A DNA stretch of 54,297 bases from an uncultured bacterium (GCA_905214225.1 CAJMLL010000013.1:1-54297); one strand, 5' to 3'; positions 1 to 8,435 are shown, counted from the first letter of the stretch. Notes: generated by a model from the letters alone, not told the origin. Program-made: numbers and translations.

Positions 1-89
1 TCATGATCAACAGTGTTTTATTTTTTCACTGTCTCTCATAAAGGGAGCATATCACCCGCTGGCGGGAACTGTGCTGCCATAATGGCGCT

Positions 90-453
90 TGCTCTCATGA
101 GCGGGAGCGCAAGCGAACCGCGAATGATGAGAAGACCTTATGCTGGTGCGGCCGGGAGACCTAGCCTTGCGACTGGCAAGTGCGTTCTCATTAAATATCG
201 CACGCAGACAGAGCAATGGCAGGTCCCCTGTCAGGCTTGCCGCAGAGACCGAGCGGTCGCGAAGGTCGATGCGCTGCAAGCTACGGCCTTGTACATTAAC
301 AAATATGACGTTCGACTGGCTAGCGGAACGTCGTATGTATCCAATTTCCAATGCCAAATTCGATAGCAAAAAGACAGATGCACTCAGCACCTGCCTTTTT
401 TTCTGCTTTTGCGCTCTTTCCAGCGGCCCTCAGCCAGTCGCCCACTGCAATTT
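90..453 (+). repeat. Large structured repeat, copy A (upstream of dlt operon)
   Basis: Related to copy B at 5478-5803. Shared blocks are a core at 154-229 (starts GGGAGACCTAGCC, ends GGCAGGTCCCC), a block at about 317-372 (starts CTGGCTAGC, continues through ACGTCGTATGTATCC) and a tail ending CCCACTGCAATTT at 453. The core folds as a bulged 14-bp stem (GGGA/CCT/GCC/TTGC against GCAA/GGC/AGG/TCCC) with an inner stem GTGCG/CGCAC. A second hairpin lies at 338-365 (TATC and AATTT against AAATT and GATA), and a terminator-like hairpin follows at 373-394. A further block at 90-153, with CTCAT/ATGAG arms and CCTTAT, resembles 5617-5672 of copy B but lies on the other side of the core. No convincing protein is encoded. 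It could be a structured RNA, a 3'UTR element or a non-autonomous mobile element. Confidence 0.7.
368..402 (+). terminator. Intrinsic terminator inside repeat copy A
   Basis: An A-rich run is followed by a GC stem (CAGATGC, loop, GCACCTG) and seven T residues at 396-402. The matching hairpin of copy B differs at a few bases but keeps the fold. It would end a plus-strand transcript entering from the left of the window, before the dlt promoter region. Confidence 0.7.
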
Positions 454-669
454 CCGATAACAGTATGAAGTATAAATTCATTATCCTGTTTTTCTTTGCT
501 ATAACTTTTCTTCACACGCCTACTCTTCCCGCTCAATTTTTCAGGTTTAAATAATATATATTTAAGAAACATTTAATCTTTCTCTGATATATTAAATTAC
601 GAATTAACGAGAACATCAATCGATTCACGATGTCAGATTATACATCATTTCCTTTTAAGGAGGTGCAGA
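454..669 (+). promoter_or_regulatory. dlt upstream region
   Basis: An AT-rich stretch between repeat copy A and dltA. No textbook -35/-10 pair stands out; a TATATT-like box near 589 is the best -10 candidate. A strong Shine-Dalgarno AAGGAGGTG lies at 656-664, five bases before the dltA ATG. I see no gene here. Confidence 0.4.
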
Positions 670-2403
670 ATGAACGTTTTAGATACAATCCGCAGCACGG
701 CGGAAAAGCACCCTGAACGCCAGGTATTCCGTTCCCGTTTCGGGACGCTGACCTACGGCGAGCTCTGGGAAAAATCCGGAATACTTGCCCAGTGGCTGCA
801 GAATCAGCTGAAAGAAGACCATTCACCAATTCCGGTTTTTGGGCATAAGGAGCCGATGATGCTGGTCTGCTTTCTCGCCGCGGCGCGCTGCGGCAGGCCA
901 TACTGTCCGCTGGACATGAACATGCCGGCAAGCCGGATTTACGACATTGCCAATGTCACGGAGAGTCAGCTTCTACTGGCCTGCCGGGATCTTCCGGAAA
1001 CATCTGATCATATCGAAAGCAGACATGCCGCAGATTCCAGTACTATGGAAGCCGCAGAAAACGCCGATGCTGCCGGAAGTCCTGAAAATAAAGGAAAGAA
1101 CGGCTCTGCAGCCAATAAGCCTGGAGCAGCAGAAACACCGGCTGCCCGCACGCTGCATGCGAAGGTGATCACATCCTCAGACCTTGAAGCGATCAGCTCT
1201 GGCAGCTTCCACGGTGAATTCATCGGTGAAATCGACGAGAAATACCAGGACCGCCCGGAAGATGTCCAGTACATCATTTTCACTTCCGGCAGCACGGGAA
1301 AGCCGAAGGGCGTGCAGATCAGCGCCGGCGCACTTTCCAACTATCTGGACTGGTGCAGTACGCTGTCCGGCATGGACAATGGCGTATTTCTCAACCAGGC
1401 GCCCTATTCTTTTGACCTTTCCGTCATGGATCTCTACTGCGCACTGGCAACGGCTTCCGGCATCGTCTCCGTGGACAAGGCCATGGAGCAGGACATGCCT
1501 GCACTGCTGAACTACCTGATGAATTCCGGCATCAGCTGCTGGGTATCCACCCCGTCTTTTGCCGACCTGTGTCTGAGTGACCCGGGCTTTAATCAGGAAA
1601 GCATGCCGCAGCTGAAGAGATTCCTCTTCTGCGGAGAGACCCTGAGAAACACCACTGCCCGCCAGCTGATCAGGCGTTTTCCGGATGCAGAAGTGATCAA
1701 TACCTATGGTCCAACGGAGAGCACGGTCTGTGTCACTTCCGTCCGCATCACGAAAGAAATGGCGAAAAGCGATGACGCCCTTCCGATCGGACACGCAAAG
1801 CCGGGCACGGAAATCCGCATCGAGACAGAAGCGGGAAAGCCTGCATCGGCAGGAGAATCCGGTGAGATGGTCATCCTTGGAAACACCGTCGGCGCCGGAT
1901 ACTACAAGGAAGCCGATAAGACAGCCGCCAGCTTTTTCATGGAAAAGGACGGCAGCTATATCCCATATCCGGATGCAGCAGAAGAGCGCATAAAACTTCT
2001 GAAATCCGGATACCGCGCCGCCTACCGCACCGGCGACGCCGGCCATAAAGACGCGGACGGCCTGCTCTATTATGAAGGCCGCATCGACAAGCAGATTAAA
2101 TTCCACGGCTACCGCATCGAGCTCGGAGACATTGAAAACGCGCTTCTCCGCCTCGACAGCATCAAGCAGGCCGCCGTCATTCCGAATAAGAAAGACGGGA
2201 GAATCCGCTTCCTGACCGCCTTTATCGTTCCGGAGAAAGACAGCCATCTGAACGATACTTTTGAAAACCGCAAAAAAATCCGCATGGCTGTGAAACAGCT
2301 CCTGCCGTCCTACATGGTTCCGCGCCAGATCCGCATGCTCAGCCGCATGCCTCTGACCGCAAACGGAAAGGCCGACCGGAAGAAGCTGGAGAGTGAGTTA
2401 TAG
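670..2403 (+). CDS. dltA: D-alanine--poly(phosphoribitol) ligase subunit DltA
   Basis: Adenylates D-alanine with ATP and loads it on the phosphopantetheine arm of DltC, the cytosolic first step of teichoic acid D-alanylation. An adenylate-forming enzyme: the phosphate-binding loop FTSGSTGKPKG is near residues 203-213, the YRTGD motif near 452, and the C-terminal catalytic lysine region NGKADRKKLE near 565. The start is fixed by AAGGAGGTG five bases upstream. The protein has 577 residues, while DltA is usually about 500. The excess is largely an Ala/Ser/Glu/Asn-rich, low-complexity insertion at about residues 115-165, before the ATP loop. dltB starts 3 bases after the stop. Identity is secure from motifs and from the order dltA-B-C-D. 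Confidence 0.95.
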   Translation: MNVLDTIRSTAEKHPERQVFRSRFGTLTYGELWEKSGILAQWLQNQLKEDHSPIPVFGHKEPMMLVCFLAAARCGRPYCPLDMNMPASRIYDIANVTESQLLLACRDLPETSDHIESRHAADSSTMEAAENADAAGSPENKGKNGSAANKPGAAETPAARTLHAKVITSSDLEAISSGSFHGEFIGEIDEKYQDRPEDVQYIIFTSGSTGKPKGVQISAGALSNYLDWCSTLSGMDNGVFLNQAPYSFDLSVMDLYCALATASGIVSVDKAMEQDMPALLNYLMNSGISCWVSTPSFADLCLSDPGFNQESMPQLKRFLFCGETLRNTTARQLIRRFPDAEVINTYGPTESTVCVTSVRITKEMAKSDDALPIGHAKPGTEIRIETEAGKPASAGESGEMVILGNTVGAGYYKEADKTAASFFMEKDGSYIPYPDAAEERIKLLKSGYRAAYRTGDAGHKDADGLLYYEGRIDKQIKFHGYRIELGDIENALLRLDSIKQAAVIPNKKDGRIRFLTAFIVPEKDSHLNDTFENRKKIRMAVKQLLPSYMVPRQIRMLSRMPLTANGKADRKKLESEL

Positions 2404-2406
2404 ATT

Positions 2407-3570
2407 ATGCAGTTATTCAGTGATACAAGTTTTTTCATCCTGGCGGGGATCCTCTCGATCCCGGCCATTATTATGGGCCTGAAAGAGGTCAGCATACGCT
2501 TTTACGGATTCGGCGTCACGCTGATTTTCCTCTGGCTGGCCATGGGACATAACCTCAGAGCGCTGATCTGGCTTGCCGGATTTACCTTTGGCGAATACGC
2601 CGTGATCCGCATCTACCTGCCGCTCCGGGAGAAATACGGCCGGAATAAGCACATTTACCATATATTCCTTGCGCTGAGTATTTTGCCGGTTGCCGCAAAT
2701 AAAGTGCTGACTGCCGTCGGAAATCCTTACCATATGTTCGCCTTCCTGGGCATTTCCTACATGTCCTTCAAGGTGATTCAGATCGTCATTGAGATTTACG
2801 ACGACGTCATCCATGAAGTACGCCCCTTCGACTACTTTTACCTGCTCTGGTTCTTCCCGACCGTCATGTCCGGCCCGATCGACAGAAGCCGCCGTTTCAA
2901 CGCGGATCTGGAAAAGGTCCCGGCCAGAAGCGAGTACATCGAGATGCTTGGAAGCGGCCTGTCCCGCATCCTGCAGGGCCTGGTGTATAAGAAGGTCATC
3001 GGCACCGGCTTTTACCAGTTGATGCAGTGGTTCGGCCTGAAAGCCGGCTTCAGCCACGCGCTGATCTACATGTACTGCTACGGCTTCTACCTCTTCTTCG
3101 ACTTCGCGGGCTACAGCAGCATGGCCATCGGCCTGTCTAAGATCTTCGGCATCAACACCCCGGAGAACTTCAACAAGCCTTTCATCAGCAAGGACATCAA
3201 GGAGTTCTGGGACCGCTGGCACATCACCCTGTCCCACTGGTTCCGCGACTTCATCTTCTCCCGCGTGACAATGGGCCTGATCAGAAAACGCTTCACCAGA
3301 AACAAGCTGGTCATCGCGACGATCGCCTTCATCATCAACATGGGCATCATGGGATGCTGGCACGGCCTGACGATTTACTACATACTCTACGGCCTCTATC
3401 ACGGCATTCTCCTGTCCCTGACGGAGATTTACCAGAAGAAGTCGAAGTTCTATAAGAAGCATAAGAAAGACCGCTGGTTCTGCTTCCTGGAGTGGCTGAT
3501 CACCTTCCACCTGGTCATGTTCGGATTCTTCCTGTTTTCCGGACGATTCACCCAGCTGCTGCTTCGCTGA
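2407..3570 (+). CDS. dltB: D-alanyl transfer membrane protein DltB (MBOAT family)
   Basis: A membrane-bound O-acyltransferase that takes D-alanine from DltC at the cytoplasmic face and passes it across the membrane toward lipoteichoic acid. It has 387 residues and about ten hydrophobic segments. The MBOAT signature is visible as FWDRWHITLSHWFRDF near residues 275-290, and the conserved active-site histidine in GCWHG is near residue 319. The start lies 3 bases after dltA, so the two are probably translationally coupled. Length and motifs are normal for the family. Confidence 0.95.
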   Translation: MQLFSDTSFFILAGILSIPAIIMGLKEVSIRFYGFGVTLIFLWLAMGHNLRALIWLAGFTFGEYAVIRIYLPLREKYGRNKHIYHIFLALSILPVAANKVLTAVGNPYHMFAFLGISYMSFKVIQIVIEIYDDVIHEVRPFDYFYLLWFFPTVMSGPIDRSRRFNADLEKVPARSEYIEMLGSGLSRILQGLVYKKVIGTGFYQLMQWFGLKAGFSHALIYMYCYGFYLFFDFAGYSSMAIGLSKIFGINTPENFNKPFISKDIKEFWDRWHITLSHWFRDFIFSRVTMGLIRKRFTRNKLVIATIAFIINMGIMGCWHGLTIYYILYGLYHGILLSLTEIYQKKSKFYKKHKKDRWFCFLEWLITFHLVMFGFFLFSGRFTQLLLR

Positions 3571-3686
3571 TCCCAGGGACAAAAAGAACACACCGCGCTC
3601 CGCGCGGCTTCAGCAAGGAAACACCGCCGATCAGTTGATTTTTGTCCGGCAGAAAACAATCACAAACATTATGGAGGTTCAATACA
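3571..3686 (+). promoter_or_regulatory. dltB-dltC intercistronic palindromic element
   Basis: A gap of 116 bases inside an otherwise tight operon. GGGACAAAAA at 3576-3585 faces TTTTTGTCC at 3637-3645 as an inverted pair. Between them lie an inner CCGCGC/GCGCGG hairpin and GCAAGGA at 3611-3617. It is a wider-spaced member of the dispersed motif family described in the findings. Whether it acts in RNA processing or as a protein site is unknown. Confidence 0.5.
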
Positions 3687-3941
3687 ATGGCTAAGGTAAG
3701 CAAAGAAAAAGCAAAGGAATTAATTCTCGACATGTTGGAGGACATCTGCGGTGACGACATCGTAAGAGAAAATCTGGACATCAACCTGCTGGAAGAGGAT
3801 CTGATCGATTCCCTGGATTATGTCACACTGCTGATGGACGTAGAAGATCAGATCGGCGTTGTTCTGGCGCCGTCTGAGCTGAAGAGAGAGGAAATGGACA
3901 CCCCGAATAAGATTATCAGCGTCGTACAGTCCAGAATGTAG
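3687..3941 (+). CDS. dltC: D-alanyl carrier protein DltC
   Basis: An acyl-carrier-type protein of 84 residues that holds D-alanine as a phosphopantetheine thioester between DltA and DltB. The attachment serine is Ser42 in LIDSLDYV. The chosen ATG has GGAGG nine bases upstream; an in-frame ATG at 3642 lacks such a site and would add a tail not expected for the family. Small size and acidic composition fit an acyl carrier protein. Confidence 0.95.
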   Translation: MAKVSKEKAKELILDMLEDICGDDIVRENLDINLLEEDLIDSLDYVTLLMDVEDQIGVVLAPSELKREEMDTPNKIISVVQSRM

Positions 3942-3955
3942 TCTGCCGCTGACTG

Positions 3956-3988
3956 CGCAGAAAACAGGGACATTCTCTGCATTCTGCG
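3956..3988 (+). promoter_or_regulatory. dltC-dltD intercistronic hairpin
   Basis: Seven-base arms CGCAGAA and TTCTGCG enclose a 19-base loop between the dltC stop and the dltD start. It could modulate RNA stability or expression of dltC against dltD. There is no U tract, so it is not a terminator. Confidence 0.3.
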
Positions 3989-4025
3989 TAATCATTCGTC
4001 CATTCAAGGAGAGAAGTCACGTATT

Positions 4026-5324
4026 ATGAAGAAGTTAAAAGCGTTTCTGATCGCGTTCGTACTGTTTCTGGCCTTTGCCATCGGTCTTCACGCATACTGC
4101 CTTTCGCAGGGCCTGAAGAGCAGCGACCCGGATTTCGGAAGCTGGTACAGCCAGTATAAAGATATTTCCTACAATGCGCTTGATCAGAACATCACGAAAA
4201 AAGATATGTTCGTCTTTGGTTCGTCAGAATTTGCGCATGGAAGGAACACACCCTTCCATCCGGCCAATTTTTTCCGCGGCACCGATGTCCATCTGGTCAC
4301 GGTGGGAGGTCCGTTCAATCAGACCCTCTTCCATACCATCGCCCTGGGTGCGCTGGAACCGCAGATGAAAAACCGCCGCGTCGTCCTGATGATTTCCCCG
4401 TCCTGGTTCCGCCCGGCAAAGGGTGTCAGCAGCAAGGGATACGCCCTGCGTTTCTCTGAAACGGAGTATGTCGCCTTCCTGAAGAATAAGGACATTCCCA
4501 CCTATTTGAAAAAATACGCTGCAAGACGTTCTGTGAAACTACTGAAGAATTCCCCGGAGCTCCTGAACCATGTCAAACTGTACAACCGTGTCCTGCTGCA
4601 TATGGGAAAGCCGCGTCCGGCCGATGCCCTGGCCTATAAAGCGGTTACCATGTACCAGAACGACAAGGATATGATTACCACCAGCGCAGCAATGAAATTC
4701 CTGCGCGGCCGGGATCCTGCCTATATTTATCACAAAAAACCGATCGGAAATGGCAGCTTTGACTGGGGCCGCTGGGTCGACAAGGCCAGAAGAATTGCAG
4801 ACAGAAAATCCCACAACCAGTTTTATATGGATGACCACAGCTGGAAGCTGAAATTCCGCTTTATTTATCCGAGAGCAAAGGGAGTGCACAAGAAAGATTC
4901 CCTCTTAAAGTCAAAGGAATACGATGACCTGTACGCATTTCTGGCACTCTGCAAGGCAGAGCATATCCGGCCGCTGCTGATCATCCAGCCGATGAACGGC
5001 TACTGGTACGACTACACCGGCATCAACGCCCACGAACGTGCCGCCTTTGCAAAGAAAATCACGAAAATCGCCGGCAGCTGCGGCGCCGAAGTCTACGACC
5101 TGACAAAATACGATTATACCCCGGGAATCGACCGCGATTCCGTACATCCATGGGGAGAAGGATGGGTGAAAATCAATGAAGGACTCTACAATTTCTACAA
5201 CGAAAAACAATATAAAGCAAACGTCGCCGGAACCGGTGAAAGCAGCGCGCAGGCAAACAGAGACCAGCGCGTCAGCCGACAAAATCACAGCAGCAAGAGC
5301 AGAACACAGCAGCGGTCACAATAA
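4026..5324 (+). CDS. dltD: D-alanyl-lipoteichoic acid biosynthesis protein DltD
   Basis: A membrane-anchored extracytoplasmic SGNH-hydrolase-like protein that completes D-alanine transfer to lipoteichoic acid. One N-terminal membrane anchor covers about residues 5-24. The nucleophile motif FGSSEF is near residues 64-69 and the C-terminal catalytic motif DSVHPWG has its His near 374. The protein has 432 residues. The last 40, after NFYNEKQY, are polar and Ser/Gln/Arg-rich and look like a frame-constrained tail, because this DNA also encodes the start of dltX in another frame. The start has a GGAGAG site 10 bases upstream. Confidence 0.93.
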   Translation: MKKLKAFLIAFVLFLAFAIGLHAYCLSQGLKSSDPDFGSWYSQYKDISYNALDQNITKKDMFVFGSSEFAHGRNTPFHPANFFRGTDVHLVTVGGPFNQTLFHTIALGALEPQMKNRRVVLMISPSWFRPAKGVSSKGYALRFSETEYVAFLKNKDIPTYLKKYAARRSVKLLKNSPELLNHVKLYNRVLLHMGKPRPADALAYKAVTMYQNDKDMITTSAAMKFLRGRDPAYIYHKKPIGNGSFDWGRWVDKARRIADRKSHNQFYMDDHSWKLKFRFIYPRAKGVHKKDSLLKSKEYDDLYAFLALCKAEHIRPLLIIQPMNGYWYDYTGINAHERAAFAKKITKIAGSCGAEVYDLTKYDYTPGIDRDSVHPWGEGWVKINEGLYNFYNEKQYKANVAGTGESSAQANRDQRVSRQNHSSKSRTQQRSQ

Positions 5325-5478
5325 AAAGAAGACCTTCAGCAGCAGACTGAAAGCCCTCTTCAAAAGCCCGACCTTCCGCTACACCCTGCTCTTCCTCTCC
5401 GCCATGATCCTCCTCTACCTCTTCTCCATGTTCGGGAGCATGCTCACCTCGCCGGGATTTACCTATGCGGAGTTTTAG
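5176..5478 (+). CDS. dltX: DltX-like small membrane protein, overlapping dltD out of frame
   Basis: DltX is a small single-span protein of dlt operons that works with DltB/DltD and ends in a conserved aromatic-Glu-Phe tail (typically YNEF). This reading frame ends PGFTYAEF after one transmembrane helix at about residues 69-87, which matches that architecture. The frame runs 149 bases inside the 3' end of dltD, offset by one base. The ATG at 5176 follows a purine-rich GGAGAAGGATGG stretch; a GTG at 5236 is an alternative start. If the long form is right, the protein has 100 residues, twice the usual DltX, with a polar N-terminal half. DltX usually lies at the front of dlt operons, so a last position with an overlap is unusual. 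The stop codon overlaps the first base of repeat copy B. Confidence 0.72.
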   Translation: MKDSTISTTKNNIKQTSPEPVKAARRQTETSASADKITAARAEHSSGHNKKKTFSSRLKALFKSPTFRYTLLFLSAMILLYLFSMFGSMLTSPGFTYAEF

Positions 5479-5803
5479 GGAGACCTAGCCTTGCGACTGG
5501 CAAGCTGCGTAAGCAGCGCAGACAGAGCAATGGCAGGTCCCCCGTCAGGGATCCCAAGAGCGCAAGCCGTCAGGCGCCGCGCGATTGGCTGATTCCTACG
5601 GCGCGTCCAAGTTCCCTCATGAACACAAGCCAATGGCGCAGTGAGAGTGATGAGGATTCCTTATACTGGCTAGCCGCACGTCGTATGTATCCAATTTCCA
5701 ATGTCAAATTCGATAGCAAAAAGGCAGATGCACTCCGCACCTGCCTCTTTTTCTGCCTTCATGCTCTTTCAGCGGCCGCTCAACATGCCGCCCACTGCAA
5801 TTT
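5478..5803 (+). repeat. Large structured repeat, copy B (between dltX and the aminotransferase)
   Basis: Fills the gap between two convergent genes, from the dltX stop to five bases before the aminotransferase stop. The core at 5478-5553 shares GGGAGACCTAGCCTTGCGAC and GACAGAGCAATGGCAGGTCC with copy A. The inner stem is GCTGC/GCAGC here but GTGCG/CGCAC in copy A, so sequence changes while pairing is kept. The hairpin at 5688-5715 and the terminator at 5723-5752 also match copy A. A block at 5617-5672 with CTCAT/ATGAG arms follows the core here but precedes it in copy A. Confidence 0.72.
5716..5752 (+). terminator. Intrinsic terminator inside repeat copy B
   Basis: A run of A residues, stem GGCAGATGC/GCACCTGCC with one mismatch, then a T-rich run. 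It is the likely end of the dlt transcript. Confidence 0.72.
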
Positions 5804-5807
5804 TCTT

Positions 5808-7019
5808 TTATAATACGTACTTCTCCAGCCGGTCAAATGCCTCTTTAATCCTGGACAGCGGCAGCGCGAGATTCATGCGGATGCAGTTCTTCTTTCCGAA
5901 AATCTCGCCGTCCTGCCAGGCAACGCCGACGTCCCAGCCAGCTTTTTTCAGTTCGTAGATCGTCTTGCCATGCTCTTTGCACCAGCCGCTGAAATCAATG
6001 TACAGCATGTAGGTGCCCTGCGGCATGGAGACATCTGCTCCCGGAATATTCTCCTTAATATAGGAGACGGCATATTTTACATTTTCTGTCAGCACCTCGC
6101 GAAGCTCATCGACCCACTCGCGGCCTTCCTCAGAATAGGCGCCCAGAAGTGCATGCATGGACATGACATTCATGTCATTCAGATGCGTTCTTCTCAGTTC
6201 AGCCAGATAGCGGTCTCTCAGCAGCTTATTGTAAATAATGCTGTAGCTGCCGACCAGTCCGGCCAGGTTGAAGGTCTTGGAAGGCGCGTACAGGGCGATG
6301 GTTCTCCGGCGGGCGTCCTCGTTCACGCTCTGGGTCGGAATATGATGATTTCCGTCCAGAATCAGATCTGACCAGATTTCATCCGCGATGACATAAACCT
6401 GATTTCTGCGGTAAACATCCATCGCCTTCTCGATTTCTTCTCTTTCCCAGACACGGCCCGTCGGATTGTGCGGAGAGCAGAAAATCGCCGCATGAATATT
6501 ATTCTCCTGGATCTTCTTCTCCATATCCTCATAATCCATGCGCCAGACGCCATTTTCATCCTTCTTCAGATCAGAATGCACAATCTTATAGCCGTTCGGC
6601 TTCAGCGTATTGGTGAATCCGATGTAGGTCGGACGATGAACCAGAACCGCGTCTCCAGGGCCGCACAGCACCTTCAGCGCCGCCGCAACTCCGCCGAGCA
6701 CACCGTTCAGATAGTCGATATGGTCCGCCGACAGGTTTTCCACCTTGTTCCTGTCCTTTTGCCATGAAATGATCGCGTCATAATACTCATCCGGCGTCAT
6801 ATAATAACCGTAAGCCGGGTGTTTCGCGCGCTCAATCATCGCCTGCGGAATCGTCGGCACAGTCGGGAAGTTCATATCGGCAACCCACATCGGAATGATG
6901 TCGAACCCCTCCTTCGGTGCATCCGGCGCGAAGCCGAAGCCCTTTTTACTGCCGACACTGTCATAAGCCGCGGCATCCTTGCCCCTGCGCTCCAGGTAAC
7001 TTGTAAAATCGTACTTCAT
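5808..7019 (-). CDS. PLP-dependent aminotransferase / C-S lyase, PatB-MalY type
   Basis: A fold type I PLP enzyme of the MalY/PatB group, typically a cystathionine beta-lyase or cysteine-S-conjugate beta-lyase. Its 403 residues are family-typical. The N-terminal signature IIPMWVADMNFP is near residues 41-52, HNPTGRVW in the middle, and the Schiff-base lysine lies in APSKTFNLAG near residue 245. An AAAGGAG site lies 7 bases before the ATG. It is convergent with the dlt operon and probably monocistronic. The exact substrate cannot be read from sequence. Confidence 0.88.
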   Translation of the reverse strand: MKYDFTSYLERRGKDAAAYDSVGSKKGFGFAPDAPKEGFDIIPMWVADMNFPTVPTIPQAMIERAKHPAYGYYMTPDEYYDAIISWQKDRNKVENLSADHIDYLNGVLGGVAAALKVLCGPGDAVLVHRPTYIGFTNTLKPNGYKIVHSDLKKDENGVWRMDYEDMEKKIQENNIHAAIFCSPHNPTGRVWEREEIEKAMDVYRRNQVYVIADEIWSDLILDGNHHIPTQSVNEDARRRTIALYAPSKTFNLAGLVGSYSIIYNKLLRDRYLAELRRTHLNDMNVMSMHALLGAYSEEGREWVDELREVLTENVKYAVSYIKENIPGADVSMPQGTYMLYIDFSGWCKEHGKTIYELKKAGWDVGVAWQDGEIFGKKNCIRMNLALPLSRIKEAFDRLEKYVL

Positions 7020-7061
7020 TCAATTTCTCCTTTAAACTAATATGCCGCTTCCGTTCCCTTT

Positions 7062-7083
7062 TGACAAAAAAGACAAGCAAGGA
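7062..7083 (+). repeat. Dispersed bipartite motif (intergenic)
   Basis: TGACAAAAAA, five bases, GCAAGGA. One of the recurrent sites described in the findings; here between two minus-strand genes. Confidence 0.45.
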
Positions 7084-7200
7084 GCCGAAACGGCTGTTTC
7101 ACCTCACCCGCTGATGCCGATACAGGCCCCTGGCCCGGCACGATGTCTGCCTTTTATTATACCCGGATCCGGCCGGATATAAGCGAAACCTGCTTTCCTG

Positions 7201-8373
7201 CTACTTCAGCATAAAGTTATTCTCCTCCAGCATGCCGTTTACCTTCTTCAGCAGATCGGTAATCGGCAGATGCTGCGGACAGACACGCTCACAGCCGCGG
7301 CACTCAATGCAGGCTGACGCACGCCCAAATCCGTCGTTCACGCTGTTCGCGTAATACTCCTGCTCCGGCGACCAATCTCTTCCCGGGCAGAGGCTTTCTG
7401 TGTTATACAGATTGAAATATCGCGGGATCGGAATGTTCTGCGGGCAGTGGTTCTCTTCAATACAGTAGCGGCATCCGGTGCATGGGATCGCAATCGTATT
7501 ATGGATAATATCTGCGGCTTTCTTCAGCAGATCCTTCTCTTCCTGATTCAGCGGACGGAAGTTCTGCATATATGAGGTATTATCCTCCAGCTGCTTCATA
7601 TTCGACATTCCGGAAAGCACCACCTTCACCATCGGCAGGCTCGCGGCAAAACGAATGGCCCAGGAAGCCGGGCTCCAGTCCGGATGGCAGTCCTTCAGCA
7701 TCTTCTCAACCTCTGCCGGGACTTTTGCCAGCGTTCCGCCCTTCACCGGTTCCATGACAATCACCGGCTTCTGATGCTTCTCACAGACCCTGTAGCAGGC
7801 TCCGGACTGAATCGCGTCGCTGTCCCAGTCCAGATAGTTAATCTGCAGCTGGACGAACTCCAGGTCCGGATTCTCCGTCAGCACACGGTCGAGATGCTCC
7901 GGCGTGTCATGGCAGCTGAATCCCAGATGATGAATCTTTCCTTCCTGCTTCATCTTTCTGGCAAAATCAATCGCATGGAACTTCTGCGCCGTCTCGTAAT
8001 TCGTCTTGTTCATATCATGCATCAGATAATAGTCAAAATACCTGACATGCAGCTTCTCCATCTGCTCTTTAAAGATTCTCCCGACATCCTCTTCCTTTTT
8101 CAGCATACCCAGCGGCATCTTGCTGGCAATCGTAAAGGAATCTCTCGGGTAACGGTCCACAACCGCCTTTCCCACAGCATCCTCACTCTTGAAATCGTGA
8201 TACATATAGGCCGTATCGCAATAAGTGAATCCCTGCTGGAAAAAGCGGTCCACCATCTTCTCAACCTGCGGAAGGTCAATCGACGCTTCATCATTTTCAT
8301 CCGTCTGCGGAAGACGCATGAAGCCGAATCCCAGTTTCATGTTCGGGTCTTCTTTCGTATATTTTCTTTCCAT
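7201..8373 (-). CDS. Aldo/keto reductase with C-terminal 4Fe-4S domain
   Basis: An aldo/keto reductase barrel (about residues 1-290) followed by a ferredoxin-like region. Cysteine motifs CTGCRYCIEENHC and CIECRGCERVC are visible near residues 315-365, enough for two 4Fe-4S clusters. Such Fe-S aldo/keto reductases are common in anaerobic Firmicutes; their substrates are mostly unknown. The start chosen is the ATG preceded by GGTGGTG; an upstream in-frame ATG would add 15 residues without a good site. The barrel keeps the conserved DTAYMY and YLMHDMN segments near the active site. Confidence 0.87.
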   Translation of the reverse strand: MERKYTKEDPNMKLGFGFMRLPQTDENDEASIDLPQVEKMVDRFFQQGFTYCDTAYMYHDFKSEDAVGKAVVDRYPRDSFTIASKMPLGMLKKEEDVGRIFKEQMEKLHVRYFDYYLMHDMNKTNYETAQKFHAIDFARKMKQEGKIHHLGFSCHDTPEHLDRVLTENPDLEFVQLQINYLDWDSDAIQSGACYRVCEKHQKPVIVMEPVKGGTLAKVPAEVEKMLKDCHPDWSPASWAIRFAASLPMVKVVLSGMSNMKQLEDNTSYMQNFRPLNQEEKDLLKKAADIIHNTIAIPCTGCRYCIEENHCPQNIPIPRYFNLYNTESLCPGRDWSPEQEYYANSVNDGFGRASACIECRGCERVCPQHLPITDLLKKVNGMLEENNFMLK

Positions 8374-8411
8374 ATCACACCACCAATCGTTTAACTGCGA
8401 TATATTTTTTC

Positions 8412-8435
8412 GGGACAAAAATCAATATTCAAGGA
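8412..8435 (+). repeat. Dispersed bipartite motif (intergenic)
   Basis: GGGACAAAAA, eight bases, CAAGGA, just upstream of the divergent reductase start. Confidence 0.45.

Noticed and set aside
13..460. Short open frames at the left end, one with a peptide repeated near 5.7 kb
   Set aside because: The peptide similarity follows from the DNA repeat; frames have no ribosome site and run through the hairpins and terminator.
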